In this document: positions 1-9,963 of the stretch, one piece after another
Layout: each line of letters starts with the position of its first letter
Numbering within the stretch: the first letter of the stretch is position 1
NCBI RefSeq assembly: GCF_016545825.1
Contig: NC_052621.1
Coordinates: forward strand, 15,922,910 to 15,986,909
DNA from: Eucalyptus grandis
Taxonomy: Eukaryota; Streptophyta; Magnoliopsida; Myrtales; Myrtaceae
DNA length: 64,000 nt
Reading direction: 5' to 3'
Made by a program: the position numbers and the translations under genes
Notes under the pieces: generated by a model
What the model was told of the DNA's origin: nothing
Database searches by the model: none
Seen by the model: the letters and a program-made list of their open reading frames with translations, nothing else

Positions 1-1430
1 ATCAAGAGCCTCCCCGTTCTTCTTCATTTTTGGTTTTTCAGCTCACCAAACCAGAACCGGTAGAACCAGTTGTCGCATGCCACCGCCGGACCACCATTCA
101 CGCCCCCGTTTGCCCGCACGTGTCCCTTTGCCACTGCTCGCGCTTCGCCGCACGCCACCGTCGTCATCTTCTCTTCCAGCAATCTGCTGAGGTCACTTGG
201 GCTGTTGTGGCTCACCGTTGGAGCTGTTGGGATGCTCACTTGCAATCGTGAGGCCCCGCTGGAGCTCCGCCTACCCATCGCCAGCCTTGTCTCGCTCAAC
301 CGACCCTGGATCAACCACTGATCAGCCTTGAACAATAGCTGAAGAAATGGGTATTCAAGGCACTGTTTGACTCGTTTTGGCTCGCTTCCCGATCCTGAAA
401 GCCAAGCCTGCTTTGGAGAAGATCATTCCCCGTCGCACCCCCGTTGTTTCGAATCGAGTGGTTCATTAATCAAGTGAGTTTAACTCATTAATCATCTCTT
501 AGTAGGTTAATAACGCTTAAGAGTTGATTAATTTAGATTAAGATTGATTTAGTGGATAATTAGAACGGTTTAGTGAATTAGTTAATTACCGATGCGTGTT
601 AGATGGTTAGTTTTGTGTAATTAGTGAGTAGATAGGCTATAATATTTATTTAACGAGTCTCGAAATTTTTTTGGGTCCATCCAGCATTTAATTAGGCTTT
701 ACGGGCCTAAGTTGCATTTTCTGGCATTTATTAATTAATTTCTGTAATTATTTAATTAATTATTTATTATCCAAAAATTTGACCGGGATAGTCGGTGACT
801 GGAATTTTATGTTGATTATAGTGGCATGATCGTTTTATTTAATTGAGCTTTAATTTGTGCTGATTGTGTATGATTTGTATTTTAGGAATTTTATTCCTAA
901 ATTTATTTATTTTCAATATTTAATTGGAAAATAACCGAGCATCGGTTTACAACGCCAAAAATATTTTAGTCGACCAAATAAAATGGTGAATTTATGGAAA
1001 AGAAATGATTGTATTTTGGCTAAAGCCGACCGTATACCCCCACATGAGTATTTTTATCGGGTACGATAAAAGTTGAGAAATGATTGGTTGATTGGAATGG
1101 TATACGGTATCAACTTACAGGCTTGATACCTTAAGTATCGTATAGCTTCGGTGAGTAAAATTAGGGTCCACACAACTTTGGTGAGCATAGTTATTATACT
1201 TTATCAACTCGATGGCTCGATAGGTTATTTGAGAGAGAGAAGGCAGTATACTATTTTCTTTTATCTATTTTAAGCTTAGAGTAAGCTATCCATAAGGTGA
1301 TTGGACTTTACAGATAGTATTGATTTGGTCGACCGTGAGAAGGTCGTGATGACATGTAATCGACTAAGTCTATTTGATTGATTGAAAGATTGATGTAATT
1401 TGTGTATCTTTGAGATAGATTAACTTGTAG

Positions 1431-1448
1431 GAAGAGACTGAGGCCAAG
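1431..1448 (+). other. Putative 18-nt micro-exon in LTR A
   Basis: GAAGAGACTGAGGCCAAG lies between TTGTAG and GTAAGTCC. The same arrangement recurs in LTRs B, C, D and E2 (consensus GAAGg...GAGGC.AG then GTAAGT). It is probably part of a spliced leader. No transcript evidence is visible here. Confidence 0.45.
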
Positions 1449-1579
1449 GTAAGTCCTTCGACTTATGCTTGTGCTTAGGCAGCCCTTAGAGCGTATTTTC
1501 TTCCTAATCGAGTCTTAGGAGGTAGAATTCACTGAGACATCATCTCACCCCATTGTGGGATAACATTTCAGGTCCTTAG

Positions 1580-1980
1580 ATGGCAGCTCTTGAGTTTTTT
1601 GGACGGCCTATAAGTGTTACAGAGCAGACATCTTATATTTCAATGAATCAGGGCCCTAGGGGTTGGAATTATGAGCTAGTAAGGTCCATAGTCTGGATCA
1701 ATGTAGGTCTCACCCACAAGGTGCCCCATCATTACAAATCATGGTATCGTCAGGCTCAAGATGGCTAGAGAGAGGGTCCTATTCCGAAATCTGAGATTAC
1801 TCTATATGCTCTAGAGGTTGCTTTTGGAAGGGCATATCTGATCCTCCTCAAGGCTCTATAGTAGACGGGATGGACCATTTCTTTGAAGTTCCAAAGTTCC
1901 CGGTGTAGTCTACTGAAGGCTCCAATTGGAGTGTAGAGGAAGGTGAAATCGAAGATGACGGGGAGGATGAGGACTCGTAG
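1580..1980 (+). pseudogene. LTR-borne small ORF, copy A (unknown protein)
   Basis: The ATG follows the acceptor-like TTTCAG/GTCCTTAG by eight bases. The first frame (1580-1768) begins MAALEFFGRP and contains the core ELVRSIVWINVGL followed by KVPHHY. A TAG ends it after 62 codons. Homology to the copies in LTRs B and C continues past that stop, through VAFG, to an acidic tail EGEIEDDGEDEDS with a stop at 1978-1980, so the intact ancestor was about 130 residues. At least one stop and one frameshift are present. There is no signal peptide or membrane segment. Related remnants lie in LTRs B, C, G and I. I do not recognise the family; it is not gag, pol or a known host domain that I can name. Confidence 0.5.
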
Positions 1981-2262
1981 AGTTGTGGAACCCCACCCCC
2001 GCTTTTAGACTTGTTTTCTTGAATTGGCTTGTATTATATATGACATGACATAGTTTGCTATGCACATATATATAAGTGCGGTTGTGTTTCAGTTTAAAAA
2101 ATTTATGGTCCTACTTTTCTATCCCATTATGTTATTATCAGGGGATTATTTATCTGCTTCGACTTATGTATTAAAACAAATATATTGGTGATGTGTCCTG
2201 AGACGTCGCTTTTAATCGACCAAGAAGGGATGGACACATTCTCGGAGGATCGGGGCATGACA

Positions 2263-3255
2263 TTTCTTCTCTCCAAGCACCGTATTCCTCGATTATTTTG
2301 GGTGTCAAAAGATGGGATTTTTGTCGATCAATCTAAGATAGAAGCTATGAAGACTTGGTTGGTTCCGAAGTCCATTTCCGATGTAAGGAGTTTTTATGCA
2401 CTTGTTTCTTTCTATCAACGGTTTTTTAAGGATTTTGGTATCATCGTGGCTCCAATTACCGAGTGCATGAAGAAGGGTTCTTTCGAATTGACAAATGCTA
2501 CCCAAAACGCCTTTAAGGTGATCAAGCAAAAACCTTGCAGTGCCATATTCTTGCCCTTCTTGATTTTAATAAAGTATTTGAAGTTGAGTGTAATGCAAGC
2601 AAAGTTAGCATTGGCATTGTTCTTAATCAAGCCCAAAAACCTTTGGCCAAAACAATTTGTTCTTTATTCCAATCATGAAGCTCTCAAGTTCATTAGCAGC
2701 TGATGCAAGCTCAATTCGAGACATACTAAATGGGTTGAGTTTCTTCAATCCTTTTCTTGTTGTAACGGATGCTTTATCGAGAAGATATTCTATGCTTGTT
2801 GTTCTGAACTCTAGGATTCTTGGTTTTCAATTGATGAAAGAGCTTTATTCTGAAGATTCTGAGTTCTCATCCATCATTGATAATTGTAAGCAAGGAATTG
2901 AAGGTACTTATTCTTTGCAAGATGGATTTCCTTTTAGAGGAAATCGTTTATGTGTCCAAGAGTTCTTTTCAAAAGTTGTTGATTCAAGAAGCACATGGTG
3001 GAGGATTGACTAGTCACTTAGGTGTGAACAAAATTCTTGAGGTTCTTCAAGAGCACTTCTATTGGCCAAAGATGAATGGAGATGTGCATTCTATCATCTC
3101 GAGGTGTACGACTTGTCATACTTCACTTCTTGTTGTTCCACTACAACCTTGGGAAGATGTTAGTATGGATTTTGTTGTGGTTCTTCCAAGAACTCAAAGG
3201 GCAAAATGTGCCATCATGGTGGTCATCGATCGGTTCTCTAAAATGGCTCATTTAC
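2263..3255 (+). pseudogene. Ty3/gypsy pol fragment of element G1 (RT end, RNase H, integrase start)
   Basis: Decayed polyprotein resuming after LTR A. Visible in order: the end of the RT palm/thumb (VSKDGIFVDQSKIEAMKTW, about 2305-2362), RNase H traces ([10 protein letters not shown] near 2670-2700, DALSRRYSMLV near 2768), the integrase zinc-binding region (HGGGLTSHLGVNKILEVL to CTTCHTS, about 2993-3120), and the start of the integrase core (MDFVVVLPRTQ, SKMAH, about 3165-3250). Several frames and stops are involved, and the stretch between CTTC and the core is shorter than in the G2 copy at 32370-32450. It cannot make a working enzyme. It stops at 3255, where LTR B is inserted, and resumes at 17216. 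Confidence 0.85.
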
Positions 3256-3442
3256 TGTCATGCCACAATCCTCTGAGCGCATGCCCATCCCTCTGTGGTC
3301 GATTAAATAGCGACATCCCAAAATGCATTGCCAACCCTTTAATTTTAAAAGCCACAGCACACTTATATACATATCAAACCATGTCTTATACAGACTATAT
3401 GATATATATATACAAGGTCTACAAAGCAGGGGGGTTCTAGAA

Positions 3443-3801
3443 CTACAGATCATCATCCTCATTGGAGCCTTTAGCTGAATACACTGGAGTCCTTAGATCT
3501 GAAAGATTCGAGTCTACCACCGCACCAGCAGGAGGATTTGCTGTGCCTTTCCCAAAAGCAACCTCCAGTACGTACTAGGTATCTCGGATTCCAGTATGGG
3601 GACCTCTTTCTGTCTATTCCAATCCTAACGGTACAATGATCTGTATCGATGGGGTACCTTATGAGGGAGACCCATATCAACTCAGACCACGGACCTCACG
3701 AGTTCATACTCCCATCCTCTCGAGCTCCCATGAAGCAGAATATAGCACCTCTACTTGGTTACCTTATTCGGTTAACCAAAATGCTTAGGAGGAGCTGCCA
3801 T
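3443..3801 (-). pseudogene. LTR-borne small ORF, copy B (unknown protein)
   Basis: The ATG at 3801 (minus) follows TTTCAG/GTCCTTAG. The product starts MAAPPKHFG and carries ELVRSVV.VDMGLPHKVPH in the middle, VAFGKGTANPP later, and ends GSNEDDDL with a stop at 3443-3445. In-frame stops and at least one frameshift are present. It is close to copies A and C in length and layout, which defines the ~120-130-residue form of this unknown protein. Confidence 0.5.
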
Positions 3802-3931
3802 CTAAGGACCTGAAATATTATCCCACAACGGGGTGAGATGACACCTTAGCAAGTTCACCCCCTAAGACCCGACTAGGAAGAAAATATGCCCCTAGGGCTA
3901 CCTAAGCACAAGCACAAGTCAGAGGACTTAC

Positions 3932-3949
3932 CTTTGCCTCGGTTCCTTC
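3932..3949 (-). other. Putative 18-nt micro-exon in LTR B
   Basis: On the minus strand CTTGCAG is followed by GAAGGAACCGAGGCAAAG and then GTAAGTCC. It is the best-preserved version of the micro-exon seen in LTRs A, C, D and E2. Confidence 0.45.
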
Positions 3950-4771
3950 CTGCAAGTCAATACGATTCATAAATTCAACGAATCACTTTAGCATGTCAAA
4001 ACATCAAATCATCACATCAGGTTGAACCATCGATCAATCGACTCAGTTGATTCCATGTCATCAAGACCATACTTGGTCAATTCATTCAATACTATCTATG
4101 AAGTCTGATCACATCAATGACTGCTCACCAAAGTTATGTAGTACATAATTACTCACCGAAATTGTGCGATACTTAATTGCTCACTGAAGCTGTGCGATAC
4201 TTAAGGTATACTACTCACTCTAAACTGATATATCGAGCCCTCTGGCTGATATCGTATACCATTCTACCTAACCAATTATTTCACCACTTTTATCATACCC
4301 AATAAAAATAATCGTGTGTGGGTACACAGTTGGCCTTTGCCAAAAATATAATATCTTTACTTTATAAACTCTTCACTAATTATAGCTCTCAAAATAGGCG
4401 ACTGGTTTACTATTCTTGCGAGAACTCATGTGGTTGATTCTTGACCTGTTGACCGTTTGTTGGGGCTCCTTTTCGGTGGGTTGAAGCGCCTTACATCACT
4501 CTCCAAAACCCCCCCATAAGCTTTTCCTGGTGTGTATCCTTTTCGGGCTCATTTATGGCCGAGTTTGGTTAAGGTTTTCCCTCGTCTACAACTCTAGTTC
4601 ACAATCTGCTGTGCTTGATGGACTTTGACTTCTCTCAGGCCCATCTTGTTAGTGAGGGGTGTCGTGGTCATAGTAGTACCCCTCCATTAACTGAACACCC
4701 ATCTTCAGCCAATACCTCGATGAAGCAATAGGGACGGAACCTTTCGGGGCCTTCTTGTTCGAAGGAAAGTG

Positions 4772-6305
4772 ATGAAATGCAACCCCCTCGTGTTCCAATT
4801 CGTGAGCGTGCTAAAAGTAGGGGCAGATCTCGATCTAAACACCCTCAACGTAAGGATGGATCAAAGAATACTAATGGCCATACTTGGGCAGCTATTGCCA
4901 AAGTGGCAACTAAAGGTTATAGCCTTGAGTATACCCCCGCCTTCTTATATCAACAACAAACCAATTGTGGAACTGAATGATCAGGATCTTGAAGCTGCTG
5001 ATCTGAAGCTTCATAAATGTCTCGTAAGGTATTTCTGGGTAGATGTCTCCCGTTCAAGGTGACAGAGGAAACTCTTAAGAATGCATGGGGTCCAAATCTA
5101 GTGGAAGTCATGTCCAATGGATGTGGAATTTTCTTGCTGCACCCTCCGAATAGTGAGTTTCGCAGAAAACTTCTTGATGGTGGTCCCATTTCTATTGCGA
5201 AGATTCCTCTGGCATTGCAGCAATGGACGCCGACTCTGGAACTCAACAAGGATACTCACCTCACGGTCCCGATGTGGGTGAGGCTAAGGAACATTCCATA
5301 TGGCTTCTGGTCAGCCCAATCTATCAGTAAAATAGCGAGTGCTGTGGATAAGCCTTTATATGTTGATCAGAGGACTGAATAGTTGAATATGTTGGCCTTT
5401 GCTTGGGTCTATGTGGAAATCAAGACGAAGCAGTCCTCTTGTGACTCCTTTGATATTGTTCACAATGGAAAATATTTTGAGATTGAGGTAGAATACGAAT
5501 GGCGTCCAGTTGCCTATTCTGTCTGTGGCATTTTTGGCCATAACTATAACCCCCTACACCTCGAACTGCTGCTGCTCATTCTACTACAGCTAGACCTTCC
5601 TTTACAAGTAATCCTCAAGTCCCATCTGATGGTGCTCGTCCTACTAAACAATCGACCCTAATTCCTAGTCTGCCTACCCTTGCTGGTGACCAGTTGCAAA
5701 CACACCAAAAGCAGACATTGGTAATTTCGAAAATCCCCTTGGTTATTCCAGCTGCTGAACAGCCCTCTGCGGCTAAGGCTCCTGATTGCCAAGCCAATGA
5801 TTTTGATCCCTTTGATGCTGAGATCCCTGGATTGGATAATGTTCGCCTTATACCTTCGACTTCTATCTTTACTCAAGTTCCTACCGACCCTACTCCTAGT
5901 GAGTCGGAATGGAAACAAGTTAAAGGCAAAAAAAAAAAAAAAAAAAAACCTACAGCCAAAGATGCTGCTTCGATTGGATTAACCCCGCCTAGTGATGGGG
6001 GCCTTTTTCTAAAGCTCAAGGCTGCTGCTCCTTCGGAATCACCATATGCTCTGCCTCTTAAGGTTACCAAATGTGCTTCCAAGGCCCTTCTTAGGGGTAG
6101 CTCGGGTCGCTCAATAGTTGCTGCTAAGAAGTTTGGACCTCCTGCTCCTGTTCTTCCGCTAGAAAGCTCTGATGATGAGATCAGTAGCTCTAGTGATTCT
6201 ACTGCTTCGAGTGATGATGAGGTGTCTTTAGATGGGCCCTCTTCTTCGAAGGATTCCCCCTCCCCCTCCCGGTCTCGCGTTGCTGAAAGTATGCAAGAGC
6301 AGTAG
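4772..6305 (+). pseudogene. LINE ORF1: DUF4283 / CCHC RNA-binding protein, decayed
   Basis: Plant L1 ORF1 proteins bind the element RNA. A basic N-terminal stretch (RERAKSRGRSRSKH, near 4800) leads into a DUF4283 domain spread over two frames (4880-5380; FRRKLLDGGPI, WVRLRNIPYGFW). A zinc-knuckle region follows, with EYEWRPVAYSVCGIFGH at about 5490-5545 (the CxxCxxFGH type, first Cys replaced by Ser). The C-terminal tail (5694-6305) is Ser/Pro-rich with a poly-lysine run coded by the A tract near 5929-5948. Stops at about 5380 and frame changes show it is dead. ORF2 follows after about 110 bp, the usual order. Confidence 0.85.
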
Positions 6306-6418
6306 CTGCTGCTTCGACCTGATCCTCCTGGTCCACCTCCCTTGGTTAGATTGAAAGCAACTTACACTAGTCGCAAGACCTCTAAGAATAGGTAAGTTAC
6401 CCTTCTCCTGTTGTAAAT

Positions 6419-9159
6419 ATGTACATAGGGTTCTGGAATATCATAGGCATTAATGATCCTATTAGACATGCTGAGATCAGGAAATTTATGATTTCTAACA
6501 GCCTGTGCCTAGTTGGCCTGCTTGATTCCATCTCCTCTACCCTTATTATAGGATGGAAATGAGTTATGATTATGATTATGCTCCGCTTGGAAGATTTTGG
6601 GTGGGGTGGAACCCGAATTGTGTTTCTTTTGATCTACTATCTGTTAATGATCAAGTTATTCATGGTCGCCTTAAACATAATCTATCCGCTGTGAGCTATT
6701 ACATTTCCGTAGTGTATGTTGAACACACTTTTGTGAGAAGACGACATCTGTGGGAGAACCTTATCCACTACAGTGATGTCTTTTAGGATTCCGCTTGGAT
6801 TGTTGCAGGGGATTTTAACGCCATCAAAGATCCCTCTGATCGCTTTGGAAGCTCCAATACTTGGATTCCTTATTTTGATGAATTCACTAACTGCCTTGCT
6901 CAAATTGATTTAGTGGACCTCAGATGTGTTGGGCTCCGTTATACCTAGTCTACCTCTACGGGTGATACCAAGAAAAAGAGAAAGATCGACCGGGTTCTTG
7001 TTAACTCAAAGTGGAGCCTCGATTTCTCCTTCTTTAAAGCCTCTTTTCTGAACCCGGCGATTTCGGATCATACTCCTATGATCGTCCGAGTTTTCAACCT
7101 GGTGGTTAGGAAGAAGCCTTTTATGTACTTTGATTTTTGGTCGGAACATCCTGACTTCCTTGCAATTGTCAGACAGGTGTGGAATAGCCCAGTCGTGGAG
7201 GTTCCCATGTTCAGACTTGTCTCTAAACTGAAGATGTTGAAAATGCGGCTTAGAGCACTTAATCAGGAAGCTTACTCAAATATCTCTTTGAGAACTTCTA
7301 AAGCAAGGGAGGCCCTTCGAATCACTTAGGTCGACCTCCAATCTAATCCTTCTAATGTTCATCTGGCTGAGCTAGAAAAATGCCAACGTCGTGCCTTTGT
7401 GGATTTACGGGGCCAAGAGGAATCTTTCTTTCGACAGAAATCAAGAGTTAAATGGCTCAAAGAAGGGGATCGTAACACGAAGTTCTTCCATAATTCTGTG
7501 AAAATAAGACATCTTGTCCAAGTGCCGCATGTATTTGTATCCTTCTTCTCGGATCTTCTCTCCCCTCATGGAGCGTTGTCTAAGCCCTCATTAGAAGACT
7601 TGATGGCGGTTGTTCGGACACCTCTTGCGAATGCCCAGGTACGCTCCTTAGCCTTGTCGGTCTCTGAGTCTGAGATTAAGAATACCCTTTTTTCTCTCGC
7701 AAAAGGCAAAGCTTCGGGCCCGAATGGATTTACAGTGGAGTTTTTCAAAAACAATTGACAAATTGTGGGTCCTTTAGTACTTGAGGCAGTCAAAGACTTC
7801 TTTGCTACAAGCTGCCTTCTGAGGAAGTTAATAATACTATCCTGGCCCTTGTGCCGAAAGTCCCAAATGCTAGTGAAGTTTCTGATTTTAGACCCATTGC
7901 GTGTTGTAATACCCTATATAAGGTTATTACTAAGATCCTGACAAATCGTATTGCTGCTGTCTTGAATGACTTGGTAAATCCATCCCAGAATACTTTTGTT
8001 AAATGAAGGATGATTAGAGACAACATCCTGTTGGCTCAAGAGTTATTTTCTAGTTTCCACTGTGACCCATATCTCCTGAAATGTGTTGTCAAGGTTGACT
8101 TCTAGAAGGCCTACAATATGGTTGATTGGGATTTTTTGGAGCTTACCCTCTTCGCCTTTCGGTTCCCTCAATGGATCATTCACCTGATTATGGTCTGTGT
8201 TCGGACTCCAAAATACTCCATTTCTATTAATGGTGAGCTGCATGGTTTCTTCTCGAGTGGTCATGGCATCCGCCAAGGGGACCCCATGTCGCATTATCTT
8301 TTTACATTAGTCATGGAAGTCTTCTCGGGGATCTTGAATTTGAGGACTTCCGTTAAAGAATTCAAGTATTTCTGGAGGTGTAAAGCCGTGAAGCTCTCCC
8401 ATCTCTTTTTCGCCGATGACGTGTTTCTTTTTTGCCAGGCTGATTGGGATTAGGTAGTTGTACTCAAGAGGAGCCTTGATGTTTTTTCATCCTGGAGTGG
8501 GCTGATTCCTAACAAAAACAAAAGTCATATTTTCCTCTTAGGAGGACCTATGCCTCTTTGCAACAATATTCTTTTGGCTTTCGAATTTCGGGAGGGGAAG
8601 CTTCCAATCCACTACTTGGGGGTGCCTATTATCTCATCTAGATTGGGAAAAGTGGACTGCATTGAGTTGATAAACCGCATTACAGTCAGGGTCCAATCAT
8701 GGGTTCATCGGTTCTTGTCCTTCGCAGGAAGACTACAACTTATAAGGTCCGTATTACACTCTATACAAGCCTATTGGGCTAGTGTCTTTACATTGCCATC
8801 CTCTATTCTAGAAGGGATTTGTGCGCATTTTAAGACAATTCCTTTGGAAAGGCTCAACCCTTGGTCGGGGAGGGGCTAAAGTCTCGTGGGAAAATATTCA
8901 TCTACCAAAGCAAGAGGGCGGGCTGGCTATCCGTAAACTTAGGGATTGTAATAGAGTCTCTATGCTCAAATACATTTGGATTCTCTTTACGGACAAAGAA
9001 TTGCTGTGATGCCGTTGGGTTCACTCTTATTTCTTAAAAAAATCCAATTTCTGGATTGCCTCCCAACCAACGGTTTGTTCTTGGGCATGGAAGAAAGTCT
9101 TGCAACTCATATGGTTCTTCCGTGGATCTTTCTATTGGGAAGTTGGTAACGGTCTATTA
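6419..9159 (+). pseudogene. LINE ORF2: endonuclease and reverse transcriptase, 5' part
   Basis: Starts MYIGFWNI. An APE-type endonuclease region includes VAGDFNAI (about 6804-6828) and ISDHTP (about 7060). The linker has WLKEGDRNTKFFH (about 7452-7490), typical of plant L1. The RT domain shows LAKGKASGPNGF (about 7700), DFRPIACCN (about 7885), GIRQGDPMSHYLF (about 8265) and the catalytic FADD (8409-8420). A later GRLQLIRSVL lies near 8730. In-frame stops and frameshifts occur throughout (for example at 6950, 7756, 8450), so it is a pseudogene. The reading is cut at 9159 by the Harbinger-like insertion and resumes at 14131. Confidence 0.9.
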
Positions 9160-9555
9160 GGCTGCACATGGTAACTTTCCCCAGCCCAACAATTTCTATT
9201 CTTTTGTTCCCCGGAACAAAAAAAGAATAGAAACCCGTTTGATAATGACAAGTTGGTTTTTTGTTCCCAGGAATAAAAAATTAGCCCGGGAATGGTTTTG
9301 GAACAGAAACGAGAAGTAAAAAAAAGTTACTTCTCGTTCCCGGCCAAGAATTCCCAAGAACAAAAATAAGAAACAAATTGGGCAACCCTAATTTCACTTT
9401 CGCGATTTCCATTTTCACCTCTCCCTTCGTCCGCTTGCCTCTCTTCGATCTCATCTCCAGTCACCTCTCTGCGGTCTTGTTGCCGCCGGTCTCGTCGCTA
9501 CCGGTCTCGTCGCCGCCGATCCTGTCGTCGCTGGTCCTGTCGTCAGTGGTCTCGT

Positions 9556-9963
9556 ACTCCGGTTGGGTCGCCTCTCTCCGGGCCGGTTGCGTCCAGTCCC
9601 GTCGCCTCCGCCTCTCTTCGGTGCCGCCAATCCCGTCCTCTCTGGTCGCGACGCGACACTCCGGTTGGGTCGCCTCTCTCCGAGCCGGTTGCGTCCAGTC
9701 CCGTCGCCTCCGCCTCTCTTCGGTGCCGTCAATCCCGTTGTCTCTGGTCATGACGCGACACTCCGGTTGGGTCGCCTCTCTCCGAGCCAGTTGCGTTCAG
9801 TCTCGTCGCATCCGCCTCTCTTCGGTGCCATCAATCCCTTCGTCTCTAGCCGCAACGCAACACTCCGATTGGGTCGCCTCTCTCCGAGCCGGTTGCGTCC
9901 AGTCCCGTCGCCTCCGCCTCTCTTCGGTGCCGTCAATCCTGTCGTCTCTGGTCGCGACAAGGG
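9556..9963. repeat. 102-bp tandem repeat, four units, in the Harbinger-like element
   Basis: Units start ACTCCGGTTGGGTCGCC at 9556, 9658 and 9760, with a diverged fourth (ACTCCGATTGGG) at 9862. The period is 102 bp, a multiple of three, so long frames stay open on both strands. These frames are Ser/Arg/Pro-rich and look like products of the repeat, not genes. Confidence 0.85.

Larger units (their letters stand above)
1..2262 (+). mobile_element. Solo LTR copy A (left end outside window), long gypsy LTR family
   Basis: Right part of a ~3.5 kb LTR. The right terminus reads GATCGGGGCATGACA (ends 2262) and matches the termini of copies C and D. Immediately after it the gypsy pol reading resumes (FSPS-like, then VSKDGI), so the LTR sits inside element G1. 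In sense direction it has a C-rich leader (1-473), a donor GTGAGT at 474, AT-rich intron-like DNA, an 18-nt micro-exon (1431-1448), a second donor GTAAGT at 1449, an acceptor ATTTCAG ending 1571, and a small ORF from 1580. The 5' target duplication lies outside the window. The LTR identity is well supported by comparison with the complete copies; the exon structure is inferred from conserved splice-like sites. Confidence 0.8.

Noticed and set aside
4901..6305. Poly-lysine nuclear protein from the 203-codon frame
   Set aside because: The frame is the C-terminal tail of LINE ORF1; the lysines come from a long A tract that may vary in length.
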